The notes: generated by a model not told the origin, from the letters alone. A stretch of DNA of 64,000 nt from Candidatus Cloacimonetes bacterium 4572_55 (GCA_002084765.1 NBMB01000005.1:1-64000), one strand, 5' to 3'. Counted from the first letter of the stretch, positions 1-10,444 are shown. Program-made: numbers and translations.

Positions 1-218
1 AACGACATTTCCAAGAGAACTCAGCTTCTATGAGAATTTCAGAACCCTTATTTGGGCTGACTCTGCGCTCTCTGTGACTCTGTTGCGAATATAGTGAAAT
101 GCACCAGTTTTCCTGAAGAAAATTTGGCAAAAAAATATAATTCTTTAATTATCAATTCTTAATCTGCGATAATCTGCGTAATCTGCGGATCGATTTTCGT
201 GATGACGAATAATCCAGG
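1..218 (+). repeat. MITE-like element, copy A (left end cut by window edge)
   Basis: This stretch matches positions 7353-7584 closely, including the 'tctgcgtaatctgcgg' segment, and ends in GAATAATCCAGG at 207-218. The left half lies outside the window. It sits upstream of cysD and contains no coding frame. Confidence 0.75.
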
Positions 219-230
219 CTAAGAAGATAG

Positions 231-247
231 CGGCGGATAAACCGCCG
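231..247. other. GC-only hairpin upstream of cysD
   Basis: CGGCGG (231-236) and CCGCCG (242-247) form a perfect 6-bp stem around a 5-nt loop, about 70 nt before cysD. No T-run follows, so it may be a leader structure or attenuator, or simply unrelated. Its role is unknown. Confidence 0.3.
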
Positions 248-317
248 ACTTTGGACTTTCCTAATGAAAAACGACCTCATCCAATTTTCTTCCTCCAAAT
301 CCTAAGGAAAAGGACTT

Positions 318-1208
318 ATGGCAAATATGAATCATCTGGACGAGTTGGAGAGCCGGAGCGTATATGTTTTGCGCGAGGCTTATAATCAATTTGACAACCT
401 GGTCATGCTGTGGTCCATCGGCAAGGATAGCACAGTTTTGCTTTGGTTGGCTCGCAAGGCGTTCTTCGGTCATGTTCCAATTCCGTTGGTGCATATCGAT
501 ACCAACTTCAAAATCCCGGAGATGATTCGCTATCGGGACAAGTTGGCTATGGAATGGAAATTGAACATGATCTATGGGCAAAACAGGGACGCGCTGGCGA
601 ATAAACAGACCTTTCCAGACGGAAATGCAAGCCGCATTGATTGCTGCAAAAATCTCAAGACCGTCGCATTGAAAAAGACCGTATCCGGAGAATGGACACG
701 ATACAAATTGGATCATCAAACGGGTCGGTACGAGCCAGATTCCAACCAGGAGCCTTACACCGGTGTGATCGTCGGTCTCCGAGCGGACGAAGAAGGCAGC
801 CGATCCAAAGAGCGTTACTTCTCCCCGCGTGACCGAAACAGCGAATGGGACGTAGGCGATCAACCTCCGGAATTGTGGAACCAGTTCAAGACGGATTTTG
901 CGCCCGGCGTCCATCTGCGCGTTCATCCCCTCTTGGATTGGACAGAGCTGAACATCTGGGAATATATCGAGCGGGAAAATATCCCCACAGTATCGCTCTA
1001 TAAAAATCAGGGCGATGGAACCCGCTACCGTTCATTGGGCTGTTATCCCTGCACCTCGCCCATACAGTCAGAATCCCGCACTGTGCGAGAGATCATCGAA
1101 GAGTTGAGTAGCGGTCGGCTCTCCAATATAGCGGAGCGCTCCGGTCGTGAACAGGACAAAGAGGACGGCGGCGGACTGGAGACCTTGCGCAGAGATGGAT
1201 ACATGTAG
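318..1208 (+). CDS. cysD: Sulfate adenylyltransferase subunit 2 (small, PP-loop)
   Basis: CysD is the catalytic subunit of the heterodimeric ATP sulfurylase. It forms APS from sulfate and ATP, driven by the GTPase CysN. The PP-loop motif SIGKDS lies near residues 34-39, in the form usual for CysD/NodP. The C-terminus keeps the family pattern, with a Cys pair (CYPCTSP) and the ending REQDK...RRDGYM. The length of 296 aa is normal. The start at 318 follows a purine-rich AAGGA site. It is the first gene of a cysD-cysN-cysC-cysQ run. No PAPS reductase is nearby, so the pathway could serve assimilation or sulfation. Confidence 0.95.
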   Translation: MANMNHLDELESRSVYVLREAYNQFDNLVMLWSIGKDSTVLLWLARKAFFGHVPIPLVHIDTNFKIPEMIRYRDKLAMEWKLNMIYGQNRDALANKQTFPDGNASRIDCCKNLKTVALKKTVSGEWTRYKLDHQTGRYEPDSNQEPYTGVIVGLRADEEGSRSKERYFSPRDRNSEWDVGDQPPELWNQFKTDFAPGVHLRVHPLLDWTELNIWEYIERENIPTVSLYKNQGDGTRYRSLGCYPCTSPIQSESRTVREIIEELSSGRLSNIAERSGREQDKEDGGGLETLRRDGYM

Positions 1209-1322
1209 TTTAGAGATTTTCGCGCGGTGTTTCTATAGCGCACGTTTGATCACTTAACCGCGTTCTTATTAAATGTTCTTATTAAATAAGATTAATTGCC
1301 GATCGTGGATAGTGGAGAAAAT

Positions 1323-3101
1323 ATGAATATCGTATTTGTCGGTCATGTAGATCATGGAAAAAGCACAGTAATTGGTCGGATGCTCGCCGATACCAACAGC
1401 CTCCCAGAAGGCAAACTGGAGCGGATCAAAGAGACCTGCGAGCGTCACTCCAGACCGTTTGAGTACGCCTTTCTGTTGGACGCGCTCAAAGATGAGCAGT
1501 CTCAGGGCATTACTATCGATATGGCGCGCTGTTTTTTTCAAACCAAAAAACGGCGATATCTTATCCTGGACGCGCCTGGACATGTCGAATTTTTGAAGAA
1601 TATGGTCACCGGCGCGGCTCAGGCGGACGCGGCAATCCTGGTGATCGACGCATCTGAGGGCATTCGGGAAAACTCTCGACGGCACGGCTATCTTTTATCC
1701 ATGCTGGGAATTCGTCAAATCGTTGTTTGTGTCAATAAGATGGATCTGGTGGATCACGATCAGCGGGTATTTGATAATATCGAGAAAGAATACCGGCTTT
1801 TTTTGAAACAAATAGAACTGGAACCCCTCAACTTTGTGCCGGTTTCCGCGACAAAAGGCGACAATATTGTTTTTAAATCAGAACAGACCCCCTGGTATAC
1901 AGGTCGCACGATTTTAGAAGAAATCGACAATCTTATCAAAGAACCGCCTTTGGTCAACAAACCCTTCCGCTTATTCCTCCAAGATGTTTATAAATTTACA
2001 AAATTTGGCGATAATCGACGCATCTATGTGGGACGGATTGAATCTGGCACTCTGGAACAAGGAGATCGGCTTATCTTCCTGCCTTCCAAAAAACGCTCCC
2101 AAGTGGAGACAATCGAATATTTTAACCCCACAGAACCGGTTCTTAAGCAATATCCCGATGCCTCGATCGGCTTTACGCTCACCGAACAAATTTATGTCCA
2201 GCGAGGAGAATTGGTCTGCAAGATTGACGAGCAACTGGCTTTGGTTGGGACTCGGTTTCGCGTCAACCTTTTCTGGATGGGACACCGCCCCATGGAGTTG
2301 GGAAAACGCTACTTTTTGAAAATCGGCACAACAAAAACGCAGGCGAGACTTATAAAGATCAATATGGTTGTCGATGGAGCCGTGATCGACAAGAACCTGA
2401 ACAAGAACCGGATCGACCGGCACGACGCGGCGGATTGTATTCTGGAAACACAGACGCCCATTCCATACGATCCGAGCCAGAACCTGCCGAACAGCGGAAG
2501 ATTTGTCATTGTCGATCAATATGAAATTTCCGGCGGCGGAATCATCCGAGAGACTATCGAAGACGAACAGGCGGGGTTGCGGCAACAGACCCTGAAGCGT
2601 GAAATGAAATTTGCTCGCAGCGGGATTCATTTCCATCAGCGAGCGGAATTGTATCACCAACTTCCCACCTTGATATTGATCACCGGTAGCGAAAACGCTC
2701 CTCGAAAAGAGGCGGCAATGCTGTTGGAGGAATCTCTGTTTTACAGCGGTAAGAAGGTCTATTTTCTCGGTGTCGGCAACGTCAAATATAGCGTGTTGGA
2801 TGATACTTCTCCCATGTCCAACAGAGGATCGGAATTTCTGCGACGGTTAGGCGGAGTGGCTTATTTGATGTTGGACGCCGGTCTGATCGTGATAGCGACC
2901 GCTCGAGATTTGACCGACTCGGACGTTAGATCATTAGAGACGCTCATATCGCCCCATACCCTGCTTGCAGTCGGTTTGGATAATCGCGATCTCGGCGTGG
3001 ATAACTCTTTCTGTGTCAACGAGAAAACCGACTTTCCCTCAATCGTCAACTATATTGAAGAATGGCTGAGAGAAAACCACCGCGTCTTTTATGTCCCATG
3101 A
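1323..3101 (+). CDS. cysN: Sulfate adenylyltransferase subunit 1 (GTPase) with degenerate APS-kinase-like tail
   Basis: CysN is the regulatory GTPase of ATP sulfurylase, of the EF-Tu type. G1 is GHVDHGKST at residues 7-15, followed by DAPGH and NKMD. EF-Tu-like beta-barrel domains follow. I chose the ATG at 1323 because GGAG at 1314-1317 sits 5 nt upstream; a TTG at 1296 would add 9 residues. From about residue 440 the protein continues into a region shaped like the CysC domain of CysNC fusions. There the P-loop reads [11 protein letters not shown] in place of GxxGxGKST, so the kinase half looks inactive. An intact separate cysC overlaps the stop by 4 nt. Confidence 0.93.
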   Translation: MNIVFVGHVDHGKSTVIGRMLADTNSLPEGKLERIKETCERHSRPFEYAFLLDALKDEQSQGITIDMARCFFQTKKRRYLILDAPGHVEFLKNMVTGAAQADAAILVIDASEGIRENSRRHGYLLSMLGIRQIVVCVNKMDLVDHDQRVFDNIEKEYRLFLKQIELEPLNFVPVSATKGDNIVFKSEQTPWYTGRTILEEIDNLIKEPPLVNKPFRLFLQDVYKFTKFGDNRRIYVGRIESGTLEQGDRLIFLPSKKRSQVETIEYFNPTEPVLKQYPDASIGFTLTEQIYVQRGELVCKIDEQLALVGTRFRVNLFWMGHRPMELGKRYFLKIGTTKTQARLIKINMVVDGAVIDKNLNKNRIDRHDAADCILETQTPIPYDPSQNLPNSGRFVIVDQYEISGGGIIRETIEDEQAGLRQQTLKREMKFARSGIHFHQRAELYHQLPTLILITGSENAPRKEAAMLLEESLFYSGKKVYFLGVGNVKYSVLDDTSPMSNRGSEFLRRLGGVAYLMLDAGLIVIATARDLTDSDVRSLETLISPHTLLAVGLDNRDLGVDNSFCVNEKTDFPSIVNYIEEWLRENHRVFYVP

Positions 3102-3718
3102 GCACACATCATATTATTCAATCACATTATAAAACGACGACCCAAGCGCGCAGCATCCGAAACGGGCATAAACCGGCTGTGATCTGGTTGACCGGTCTCT
3201 CTGGTTCGGGAAAATCCACCGTTGCGGACGCGCTGGACGTCGAGCTTTTCCGATTGGGCTATCAATCCTTCGCGCTGGACGGAGACAATGTGCGTCACGG
3301 CTTAAACAGCGATCTCGGATTTGATCCCGCAGATCGGAAGGAGAATATCCGCCGAGTCGCCGAGGTTGCCAGACTCTTTTCAGACGTGGGTTTTATCGTT
3401 ATCGTCGCGTTTATCTCGCCCTATCTTGACGACCGAAGAAACGCCAAAGCTGTTATCGGATCCGATCGTTTTATCGAGTGCTTTGTGAAAGCGTCCCTGA
3501 AGGTGTGCGAAACGCGCGATCCCAAAGGGCTGTACAAAAAAGCGAGGCAGGGCAAGATTCCTTCCTTTACCGGTGTCAGCGCGCCATATCAGGAGCCAGT
3601 CGCACCGGATGTGACGCTGGACACAGACCATGACAACGTCCCAGCCTGTGTGCGTCGCGTGCTCGATTATCTCATTTCGCGCCAAATTATCCCGAACGAT
3701 TCACACGTAGATTTATAA
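3098..3718 (+). CDS. cysC: Adenylylsulfate kinase
   Basis: This kinase phosphorylates APS to PAPS. Walker A is GLSGSGKST at about residues 31-39, followed by DGDNVRHGL and the DRKENIRR segment typical of APS kinases. The ATG at 3098 overlaps the cysN stop in an ATGA arrangement and gives 206 aa, the usual family size; an upstream frame start at 3062 lies inside cysN and is less likely. The kinase motifs are intact, unlike those in the CysN tail, so this gene presumably supplies the activity. Confidence 0.95.
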   Translation: MSTHHIIQSHYKTTTQARSIRNGHKPAVIWLTGLSGSGKSTVADALDVELFRLGYQSFALDGDNVRHGLNSDLGFDPADRKENIRRVAEVARLFSDVGFIVIVAFISPYLDDRRNAKAVIGSDRFIECFVKASLKVCETRDPKGLYKKARQGKIPSFTGVSAPYQEPVAPDVTLDTDHDNVPACVRRVLDYLISRQIIPNDSHVDL

Positions 3719-3758
3719 ATTCCGTAATAAATATTCATAATAATAGAAAGGAATGGCT

Positions 3759-4526
3759 ATGTTAGATAAAATCAATATAAATAAAATAATTGAAATTGCC
3801 GTGGAAGCCGGTTCCAAAATTTTGGAGGTTTACAGGCAGGACTTTGAGGTAGAGACAAAAAAGGATCACTCTCCGATTACGCAGGCGGATCAGCGGTCGC
3901 ACAACCACATTGTGGCGAGATTGACCGACCTTTTTCCAACGATTCCTATACTTTCCGAAGAAGGTCGGCATACGCCCTATAGCGAGCGCGAAAAGTGGGA
4001 ATATTATTGGCTGATCGATCCATTGGATGGGACAAAAGAATTTGTCAAGCGCAACGGGCAGTTTACAGTCAACATTGCATTGATTTGGGAACAGCGACCT
4101 GTTGTTGGCGTGGTTTATGCCCCTGTTCCAGATACGCTCTATTTTGCCAAAAAAGGTCACGGCGCGTATAAGCGGGAAAATGGCAAAACTCCGGCGCGAC
4201 TTTGTCCTGATCCTTACCCCACATCCGATGACAAACCCCTGCGGGTGGCTGTCAGTTCCTCTCATCCCAGCGACGCGTTGACGCAATATCTTAGCCAGTT
4301 GAACGTCGGCGAAAAAGTGGAGATGGGATCATCGCTTAAGCTCTGTTTGGTCGCGGATGGAAAGGCGGACATATATCCCCGATTGGGACCGACAATGGAA
4401 TGGGATACCGCAGCGGCTCATGCAGTTGTCAATGAGGCGGGCAAAAAGGTCTATCGGTACGACTCGACCGAAGAGGTTGTTTATAACAAAAAAAATTTGC
4501 TCAATCCCTGGTTTAAAGTGTGCTGA
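3759..4526 (+). CDS. cysQ: 3'(2'),5'-bisphosphate nucleotidase CysQ
   Basis: CysQ is an inositol-monophosphatase-fold enzyme that hydrolyses PAP (3'-phosphoadenosine 5'-phosphate), the by-product of PAPS use. The metal-binding motifs are present: ITQADQRSH, LSEEG and IDPLDGTKEF, with the late WDTAAAHAV motif. The site AAAGGA at 3747-3752 fits the ATG at 3759 (6-nt spacing) better than the one at 3753. It is the fourth gene of the sulfate-activation cluster, 40 nt after cysC. Its stop overlaps the next gene by 7 nt. Confidence 0.92.
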   Translation: MLDKININKIIEIAVEAGSKILEVYRQDFEVETKKDHSPITQADQRSHNHIVARLTDLFPTIPILSEEGRHTPYSEREKWEYYWLIDPLDGTKEFVKRNGQFTVNIALIWEQRPVVGVVYAPVPDTLYFAKKGHGAYKRENGKTPARLCPDPYPTSDDKPLRVAVSSSHPSDALTQYLSQLNVGEKVEMGSSLKLCLVADGKADIYPRLGPTMEWDTAAAHAVVNEAGKKVYRYDSTEEVVYNKKNLLNPWFKVC

Positions 4527-5719
4527 AAAATATAATCTCGGCGGCGTTCATATTGTCGATTTTATTGTCAATTGCCATAATCCCGACTCTCTACGCGGAG
4601 ACGGATCAGGAAGTGGAGCAGAAAAAACAGGAATTAAACAAAATTCGGCGGCAAATCGACAATATCGAATCCAAGCGCAACACTTTGATCAAAAAACAGC
4701 GAAATATTCAAAAGGAACTGGGCAGTATCGACCGAGAATTGGGTCGCGCCGAAAAAGTGGTCCTGGATTATAATTGGATTATCCATGTGAATCACAAGAA
4801 GATCAAAAAGCTGAGGGCTGAACTGGATGACATATCGGCACAGTTGACCGAACGGCAACAGATCATGGGGCATCGGTTACGGGCGGTTTTCATGTCTGGT
4901 AAATATACCTTTTTGGAAGTTCTTCTTGGCTCGGATTCCTTTGTCGATTTGATCAGACGTTATGAATTTCTTAAATTGGTATCCCAGCAGGATCACGAGT
5001 TGTATGAAAACATTCGATCGACTCAGGAGCTGAAGCTCGCGAAAATGCAGGAATTAAACAGCAAAGTGGGGGACGCTAAGACCCTTCTCGTGGAAAAAAA
5101 AAGCTATGAGAAACGGATCGTTCAGCGCCATACCGAACGCCAACAGCTGTTGAAGTCCGTCAAGAACGATCGGGGAAAGCATGAGCAAATGATCATTGAA
5201 CTGAAAGCCGCAGCTCAGCGGGTCGATAGCTTCATCAAAAATTTGAACAAACGTAGGGAGGGAGTCCTGGCTCCAGAGGAGGTGCCCTCAACAAATATTG
5301 GCGAAAGTGCCCATTATCTCGCGAAGCATAAAGGACGGATTCCCTGGCCCGTACGCGGTAAAATTCTCGAGGGATATGGGAAAAAGGTGCATCCTCGCTA
5401 TCAAACTGTGACCTTCAATAAAGGGATCAATATTCAGGCAAAAAAAGGCGCAGGCGTCAAAGCGGTCTGCGACGGTAAGGTCGCGTTTGCTGATTGGTTT
5501 TCTGGATATGGCAAGTTGGTCATCATCGACCATGACGGCGGATTTTATTCGCTCTACGCCCATTTGGATCAGATTAAAACCTCGCGGAACAGACAGATCA
5601 AACAAGGCGCGGCTGTGGGAACCGTGGGCAACAGCGGCTCTACCGAATCGTCGCATCTCCATTTTGAACTCCGATATCGAGATAAGACAGTCAATCCATC
5701 TCTCTGGTTGAAGCGCTAA
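4520..5719 (+). CDS. envC: EnvC-like murein hydrolase activator (M23/LytM fold)
   Basis: This is a periplasmic protein with a signal peptide (hydrophobic stretch to about residue 25, cleavage after YA), a long coiled coil (about 30-250) and a C-terminal LytM/M23 domain (about 275-399). The late motifs YAHLD and HLHFELR are present. The first zinc-binding motif, normally HxGxD, reads NKGIN, so two metal ligands are missing. E. coli EnvC is likewise non-catalytic and activates amidases at the septum, so an activator role is more likely than hydrolysis. The GTG start overlaps cysQ by 7 nt, which couples it to a pathway with no obvious link to murein. Confidence 0.85.
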   Translation: MLKNIISAAFILSILLSIAIIPTLYAETDQEVEQKKQELNKIRRQIDNIESKRNTLIKKQRNIQKELGSIDRELGRAEKVVLDYNWIIHVNHKKIKKLRAELDDISAQLTERQQIMGHRLRAVFMSGKYTFLEVLLGSDSFVDLIRRYEFLKLVSQQDHELYENIRSTQELKLAKMQELNSKVGDAKTLLVEKKSYEKRIVQRHTERQQLLKSVKNDRGKHEQMIIELKAAAQRVDSFIKNLNKRREGVLAPEEVPSTNIGESAHYLAKHKGRIPWPVRGKILEGYGKKVHPRYQTVTFNKGINIQAKKGAGVKAVCDGKVAFADWFSGYGKLVIIDHDGGFYSLYAHLDQIKTSRNRQIKQGAAVGTVGNSGSTESSHLHFELRYRDKTVNPSLWLKR

Positions 5720-5721
5720 CC

Positions 5722-5736
5722 TGGATTATTCGTCCT
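5722..5736 (-). repeat. Solitary end of the MITE-like family
   Basis: CCTGGATTATTCGTC just after the EnvC-like stop is the reverse complement of the right terminus of the 303-bp element (7570-7584). No second end is seen nearby. Confidence 0.4.
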
Positions 5737-5872
5737 AACAGTATTACAGTATTACGAGACGGCGATAAATTTGGTTGATATTTTCGTCGGAAAATTATAT
5801 ATTATAATTTCGATTAACGGACGACTCCGGTTCAGTCTTTTGATAACTTTCGTAAAATACTATGGAGGAAAT

Positions 5873-7279
5873 ATGAAAGATACCTGTCGCGCTGCATCTC
5901 GTTTACCGAGTAATGATGAAAAGATTTCGGAAAAAATAGAGCTTCTGAAGTCATGCTTCCGGGAAGCTGAAGAAGCGAATGACAATGAGACCAGGCAATT
6001 TTGCTTGTTAGAACTCGGCTCCAGCTATCATCGAATCAGCGACTTCGATCGGGCGTTGGAATATTATGGTCGATTCTATGAGGAGCAAAAAAACGTTCCG
6101 AATCAACCAGTCGAAACAAACGTTTTGTTCAAAAAGATCGACCGGCTTCAGGAAAAAATCAAAGGAAGCAATGAGAAAGAAAATACACTCTATTTGTTGA
6201 AAAAAGCAGTTGAAAATATCAGGTTAGGCCTGACCATTACCGATACCACTGGACAAATTGTCTACACCAATCCGGCTGACGCCCGTATGCACGGCTATGA
6301 AGCTTCGGAGCTTATCGGCAAACATGCCCGCGTTTTTTCCCCACCAGCTCAGCATCGGAAGATGACGCCCGATGAGATAAAGCGTAAAGAACAATGGCGT
6401 CGGGAGAGCAAAAATCTTCGAAAGAATGGAGACATATTCGACGTGCAACTGATTTCTGCCAATATCAAAGATGAATCAGGGCACACTATTGGCAATGTCA
6501 CGATTTGCGAGGATATTTCGGAGAGAGCCCACGCCAGAAAATTGCTGAACACGACGCTGAAAAAGACGGAACAACAGAAGGAAAGGGCGGAGGCGGACAG
6601 CAAGATGAAGACCGATATTATTGGAATTGCCGCGCATGATCTAAAGAATCCGCTGACCGCTATCAAGCTGATCGCTGAAGTGATCCATACAATGGCTGAT
6701 ACAGGTTCGCCGATCGTGGAGGCTGCCGACGAGATCGCCGACGTCTCGCAGCGCATGTTCCAACTGATCGATAATCTGTTGAAATCAACTGCGTTGGAAA
6801 GTGGTAAACTGCGCTTGAATTCAGAGAATGTGCCTATGGAGTTCGTTATTCGGGAGGTTGTTGTTGCCAACCGAACCAGAGCTGATCAGAAGGAACAAGG
6901 GCTTAGTTGTGAGGTTGAGGAAAACTGCTTAGTCAAGGGCGATCCAACTTGGCTGTATGAGATTGTCGATAATTTGGTGGGCAACTCGATCAAGTTCTCG
7001 CCCATAGGAAGACCAATTTCCGTCAAGGTCGCGCGGGAAGGGAGCATGATCCGGATGGAGGTGATCGATAAGGGTCTCGGCTTGACCGATGCAGATAAAA
7101 AACTCCTTTTCGGCAAATTTCAGCGTCTTTCCGCTATCCCCACAGGCAACGAAAGCTCGTCTGGTCTGGGTCTCTCTATTGTCAAGCAATTGGTGGAGTT
7201 ACACCAGGGGAAAATCTGGGCGGAGAGTCCGGGCGAGAATATGGGCGCGACTTTTATTGTCGAACTGCCTGCCCTTTAA
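5873..7279 (+). CDS. PAS-domain sensor histidine kinase, cytoplasmic
   Basis: This kinase has no membrane segment. Residues 20-75 resemble a TPR-like helical region (LELGSSYHR). A PAS domain follows (about 100-210, with VYTNPADARMHGYEASEL) and ends in a PAC-like VTICEDISER. Next come a HisKA domain with the phospho-accepting His in AAHDLKNPLTAI, and a HATPase with N-box IVDNLVGNSIKFS and G-box SSGLGLSIVKQL. GGAGG lies just before the ATG at 5873, which I prefer to an upstream in-frame start at 5771. No response regulator is adjacent. Its stop codon lies next to the inserted repeat at 7282. Confidence 0.88.
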   Translation: MKDTCRAASRLPSNDEKISEKIELLKSCFREAEEANDNETRQFCLLELGSSYHRISDFDRALEYYGRFYEEQKNVPNQPVETNVLFKKIDRLQEKIKGSNEKENTLYLLKKAVENIRLGLTITDTTGQIVYTNPADARMHGYEASELIGKHARVFSPPAQHRKMTPDEIKRKEQWRRESKNLRKNGDIFDVQLISANIKDESGHTIGNVTICEDISERAHARKLLNTTLKKTEQQKERAEADSKMKTDIIGIAAHDLKNPLTAIKLIAEVIHTMADTGSPIVEAADEIADVSQRMFQLIDNLLKSTALESGKLRLNSENVPMEFVIREVVVANRTRADQKEQGLSCEVEENCLVKGDPTWLYEIVDNLVGNSIKFSPIGRPISVKVAREGSMIRMEVIDKGLGLTDADKKLLFGKFQRLSAIPTGNESSSGLGLSIVKQLVELHQGKIWAESPGENMGATFIVELPAL

Positions 7280-7281
7280 AG

Positions 7282-7584
7282 CCTGCATTATTCATAATCC
7301 TCGGGGAACCAGAGATATCAGATGTTTGATATTTAATGGGTTAGATTCGATTTTTAACGACATTTCCAAGAGAACTCAGTTTTTATGGGAATTTCAGAAC
7401 CCTTGTTTGGGCTGACTCTGCGACTCTCTGTGACTCTGTTGCGAATATAGTGGAATGCGCGCAAAAGCTCCGTTTTCCTGAAAAAAATTTGGCAAAAAAG
7501 ATATAATTTTTTAATTATCAATTCTTAATCTGCGATAATCTGCGTAATCTGCGGATCGATTTTCGTGATGACGAATAATCCAGG
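7282..7584 (+). mobile_element. MITE-like element, copy B (complete, 303 bp)
   Basis: The ends are CCTGCATTATTC (7282-7293) and GAATAATCCAGG (7573-7584), inverted repeats matching at 11 of 12 positions. AAAG flanks both sides (7278-7281 and 7585-7588), as a 4-bp target duplication would. It contains no open frame of note. Related copies lie at 1-218, 22176-22396 and 18982-19043. With no transposase inside, it would have to be moved in trans. Confidence 0.75.
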
Positions 7585-7658
7585 AAAGTAATATTATGCT
7601 CGGAAAGCGAGAAAAGGGTAACGCAAATTTTTTAGAATTATCTAAATAAGGAGACACC

Positions 7659-8228
7659 GTGCCGAGATTTAAACACCCCGAACTGGTTCGCTTCTTACGA
7701 ACAGTTGATCAGTTGGAGATACTGCCTCGAACCGGTTATTTCTTTGCCGGAATCCGACAGCCGGAATCTATCGCCGCGCACTCGTACGGGGTCGCGTTGA
7801 TCGCCATGCTATTGGCAGACCGTATCAAGTCTCGGGTGAATATCGAACGCGTCTTGCGTCTTGCCATCCTCCATGACACAGCGGAATCCCTCTTGACCGA
7901 CATCCCAAATTCCAGCTTTGCATACATGGACCAAGCGCATAAGGAACAGGCAGAGGTCAAAGCCGCCAAAGAATTATTCGGAGGACTGACCTGCGACTAT
8001 ATCGAATTTTGGAAGGAATTTGAAGAAGGAAAGACCTTGGAAGCGCGCTTGGTTCGCGCCGCGGATAAGCTGCAATTGGCAGTGAAGATCATCGGCTACG
8101 AACAGAGCGGGCAGGGGAATTTCGACCGATTTTGGCAGAATATGCGTCACCAGTGCTCGGATAATTTCCGTGGGATCGAGCTGGCGAAGGAACTGTTCGA
8201 CGATCTGCTTTGCCTGAGAGACTCATAA
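7659..8228 (+). CDS. HD-domain phosphohydrolase (YfbR-like)
   Basis: This is a 189-aa HD-domain protein. The metal ligands are visible as SIAAHSYGVAL (first His), ILHDTAES (HD plus a following Glu) and a later AADKLQLAVK Asp. The closest known group is YfbR/HDDC2-type 5'-deoxynucleotidases, which dephosphorylate deoxynucleoside monophosphates; the exact substrate cannot be read from sequence. The GTG start at 7659 follows AAGGAG at 7647-7652. It stands alone between the repeat element and uvrB, with a hairpin after its stop. Confidence 0.85.
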   Translation: MPRFKHPELVRFLRTVDQLEILPRTGYFFAGIRQPESIAAHSYGVALIAMLLADRIKSRVNIERVLRLAILHDTAESLLTDIPNSSFAYMDQAHKEQAEVKAAKELFGGLTCDYIEFWKEFEEGKTLEARLVRAADKLQLAVKIIGYEQSGQGNFDRFWQNMRHQCSDNFRGIELAKELFDDLLCLRDS

Positions 8229-8239
8229 CAATTTTTCAT

Positions 8240-8272
8240 GCAGAACAGCGTTCTGCTAACCCAATTTTTTTT
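8240..8272 (+). terminator. Intrinsic terminator-like hairpin after the HD gene
   Basis: GCAGAA (8240-8245) pairs with TTCTGC (8251-8256) around a 5-nt loop. A run of eight Ts follows about 8 nt downstream, ending just before the uvrB start. The stem is short, so it may be only partly effective. Confidence 0.45.
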
Positions 8273-8274
8273 AT

Positions 8275-10413
8275 ATGGCACACTTTGAATTGGTTTCAAA
8301 ATTTAAACCCCAGGGAGATCAGCCTCAAGCTATCGAGGAACTGATCCAGGGGATTCGGCGAGGCGAAAGACACCAGACATTGCTAGGCGCGACCGGCACT
8401 GGAAAAACCTTCACCATGGCAAACGTGATCGCGTCATGCGGTCTACCCACGCTGATCATGTCTCACAACAAGACGTTAGCCGCCCAGCTATACGGCGAGT
8501 TCAAGGGGTTTTTTCCCCAAAACGCAGTCGAATATTTTACCAGCTATTATGATTATTATCAACCCGAGGCGTATGTTGTCCCGACAGACACCTATATCGA
8601 AAAAGACGCGTCCATCAACGACGAGATCGACCGACTTCGACTCCGGGCGACAAGCTCGCTTCTGGAGCGAGAGGATGTGATCATTGTCAGCAGCGTTTCC
8701 TGCATCTACGGATTGGGGTCGCCGGAGGAGTACAAAAACATGCTCTGCTCCATCCGTTGCGGACCGGAACCTGGGGAAAATATCCGAGAGCGAGACGACC
8801 TGTTGAAAAAGCTGATCGACATTCAATACGCGCGCAATGATTTCGATTTTGACCGAGGCGTATTCCGGGTTCGCGGCGACGTGGTGGAGGTTCATCTGGC
8901 TTATGAAGACGTAGCTGTGCGCATCGAATTTTTCGGCGACGAGGTGGATTCTATCTCGAAGGTAAATTTGATCACCGGCGAGGTAATCGAGGAAAAAGAA
9001 CGGATCGTGATCTTTCCGGCAAAGCATTTTGTCACGACCCAGCCTCGTCTGGATCAAGCTGTAATCACAATAGAGAAAGAGTTGAATAAGCGGTTGACCG
9101 AGCTGGAAAACTCGGGTAAATTACTGGAAGCTCAGCGACTGCGGCAGCGCACCCGTTTCGATTTAGAGATGCTGCGAGAGGTGGGATATTGTAGCGGTAT
9201 CGAGAATTATTCCCGCCATATCGACGGGCGAGAGCCAGGGACTCGCCCCGCCTGCTTGTTGGACTATTTTCCTGACAAATTTCTCCTTATTCTGGATGAG
9301 TCGCATATCACAGTGCCGCAGGTCGGGGGAATGTACGCGGGGGATCGCTCACGTAAGCAAACTCTTGTAGATTTTGGATTTCGGCTTCCTTCCGCGCTGG
9401 ATAACCGACCCTTGAAGTTCGATGAATTCGAGCGTTTTGTCTATAAGGCGATATATGTCTCAGCGACTCCCGCGGATTATGAGCTGGAGAAATCTGGTGG
9501 CGTTTTTGTGGAGCAGATCATCCGTCCCACGGGCTTATTAGACCCTGAGATCGACGTGCGTCCGGTCACAGGGCAGATCGATAACCTTATCGGTGAGATT
9601 AATGATCGGGTGAGCGTGCGTGCGCGTACGCTGGTCACCACCTTGACCAAACGAATGGCGGAAGACCTCACGGAATATTTGGATAAAATGGGTATCCGAG
9701 TCCGATACCTCCACTCTGATATCGATACTCTACAGCGGGTGGAAATCCTGCGCAGTCTGCGCCTGGGAGATTTCGACGTATTGGTCGGAATCAATCTGCT
9801 GAGGGAGGGGCTGGACTTGCCCGAGGTCTCCTTAGTCGCGATTCTGGACGCGGATAAGCAGGGGTTTTTGCGATCAGAACGGTCACTGGTTCAGACAATC
9901 GGGCGAGCTTCCCGTAATGTCCACGGTAAGGTGATTATGTACGCGGATAAAATTACGACGGGAATGCGCAATGCTATCGATGAGACCAATCGGCGACGAA
10001 AAATTCAGGTTTCTTACAACAAAAAGCACAATATTACCCCTCGCACCATTCAAAAAGATGTCGCAGATTTGCAGATGCGCTCTATTGGGAGCACGCGCGG
10101 TCGCTCGGATGAAGGGTCTGTTCTTGCCGAGAAATCTCTCCAATATTTCGAGGATTTGGATTTTGACGCCCGAGGGCAGGCTTTGGAAAAGGCGATGAAA
10201 GACGCGGCAAAAGATATGGACTTTGAGAAAGCCGCGCTCCTACGCGATCAATTGTTTGACCTGAAAGCGCAACGAGATCAAAACTCGGATGATCAAGAGC
10301 GTCCATGGGAAAAGGGGTCTCGGGGAAATAGTCTATACCCGTCGCTCTCCGAAAAAAAAGCAAAATCTCGACGCCAAGCTCGCAATCGCAGTCGCAATCT
10401 AAAGAAAAAATAA
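8275..10413 (+). CDS. uvrB: Excinuclease ABC subunit B
   Basis: UvrB is the damage-verifying helicase-like subunit of nucleotide excision repair. It is loaded by UvrA and then recruits UvrC. Walker A is [10 protein letters not shown] near residue 40. The beta-hairpin region [12 protein letters not shown]-type is present, as are the DESH box and helicase motifs V and VI ([21 protein letters not shown]). A C-terminal UVR motif (about 635-670) binds UvrC. The length of 712 aa is slightly above usual because of a basic, low-complexity tail ([15 protein letters not shown]). It is transcribed alone. No uvrA or uvrC is in the window. Confidence 0.97.
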   Translation: MAHFELVSKFKPQGDQPQAIEELIQGIRRGERHQTLLGATGTGKTFTMANVIASCGLPTLIMSHNKTLAAQLYGEFKGFFPQNAVEYFTSYYDYYQPEAYVVPTDTYIEKDASINDEIDRLRLRATSSLLEREDVIIVSSVSCIYGLGSPEEYKNMLCSIRCGPEPGENIRERDDLLKKLIDIQYARNDFDFDRGVFRVRGDVVEVHLAYEDVAVRIEFFGDEVDSISKVNLITGEVIEEKERIVIFPAKHFVTTQPRLDQAVITIEKELNKRLTELENSGKLLEAQRLRQRTRFDLEMLREVGYCSGIENYSRHIDGREPGTRPACLLDYFPDKFLLILDESHITVPQVGGMYAGDRSRKQTLVDFGFRLPSALDNRPLKFDEFERFVYKAIYVSATPADYELEKSGGVFVEQIIRPTGLLDPEIDVRPVTGQIDNLIGEINDRVSVRARTLVTTLTKRMAEDLTEYLDKMGIRVRYLHSDIDTLQRVEILRSLRLGDFDVLVGINLLREGLDLPEVSLVAILDADKQGFLRSERSLVQTIGRASRNVHGKVIMYADKITTGMRNAIDETNRRRKIQVSYNKKHNITPRTIQKDVADLQMRSIGSTRGRSDEGSVLAEKSLQYFEDLDFDARGQALEKAMKDAAKDMDFEKAALLRDQLFDLKAQRDQNSDDQERPWEKGSRGNSLYPSLSEKKAKSRRQARNRSRNLKKK

Positions 10414-10420
10414 TCCGCAA

Positions 10421-10441
10421 AATCCGTGTAATCTTCGGATT
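10421..10441. terminator. Short hairpin between convergent genes
   Basis: AATCCG (10421-10426) pairs with CGGATT (10436-10441) between the convergent ends of uvrB and the TPR gene. It is a weak candidate for a bidirectional terminator. It also resembles the 'ccgcgtaatctgcgg' words found in other gaps. Confidence 0.25.
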
Positions 10442-10444
10442 ATT

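Noticed and set aside
261-926. Long minus-strand frame opposite cysD
   Set aside because: It is the shadow of cysD; the plus-strand frame carries all CysD motifs.
7089-7415. Plus-strand frame crossing the kinase end into the repeat
   Set aside because: It overlaps the kinase in another frame and continues into non-coding repeat DNA.
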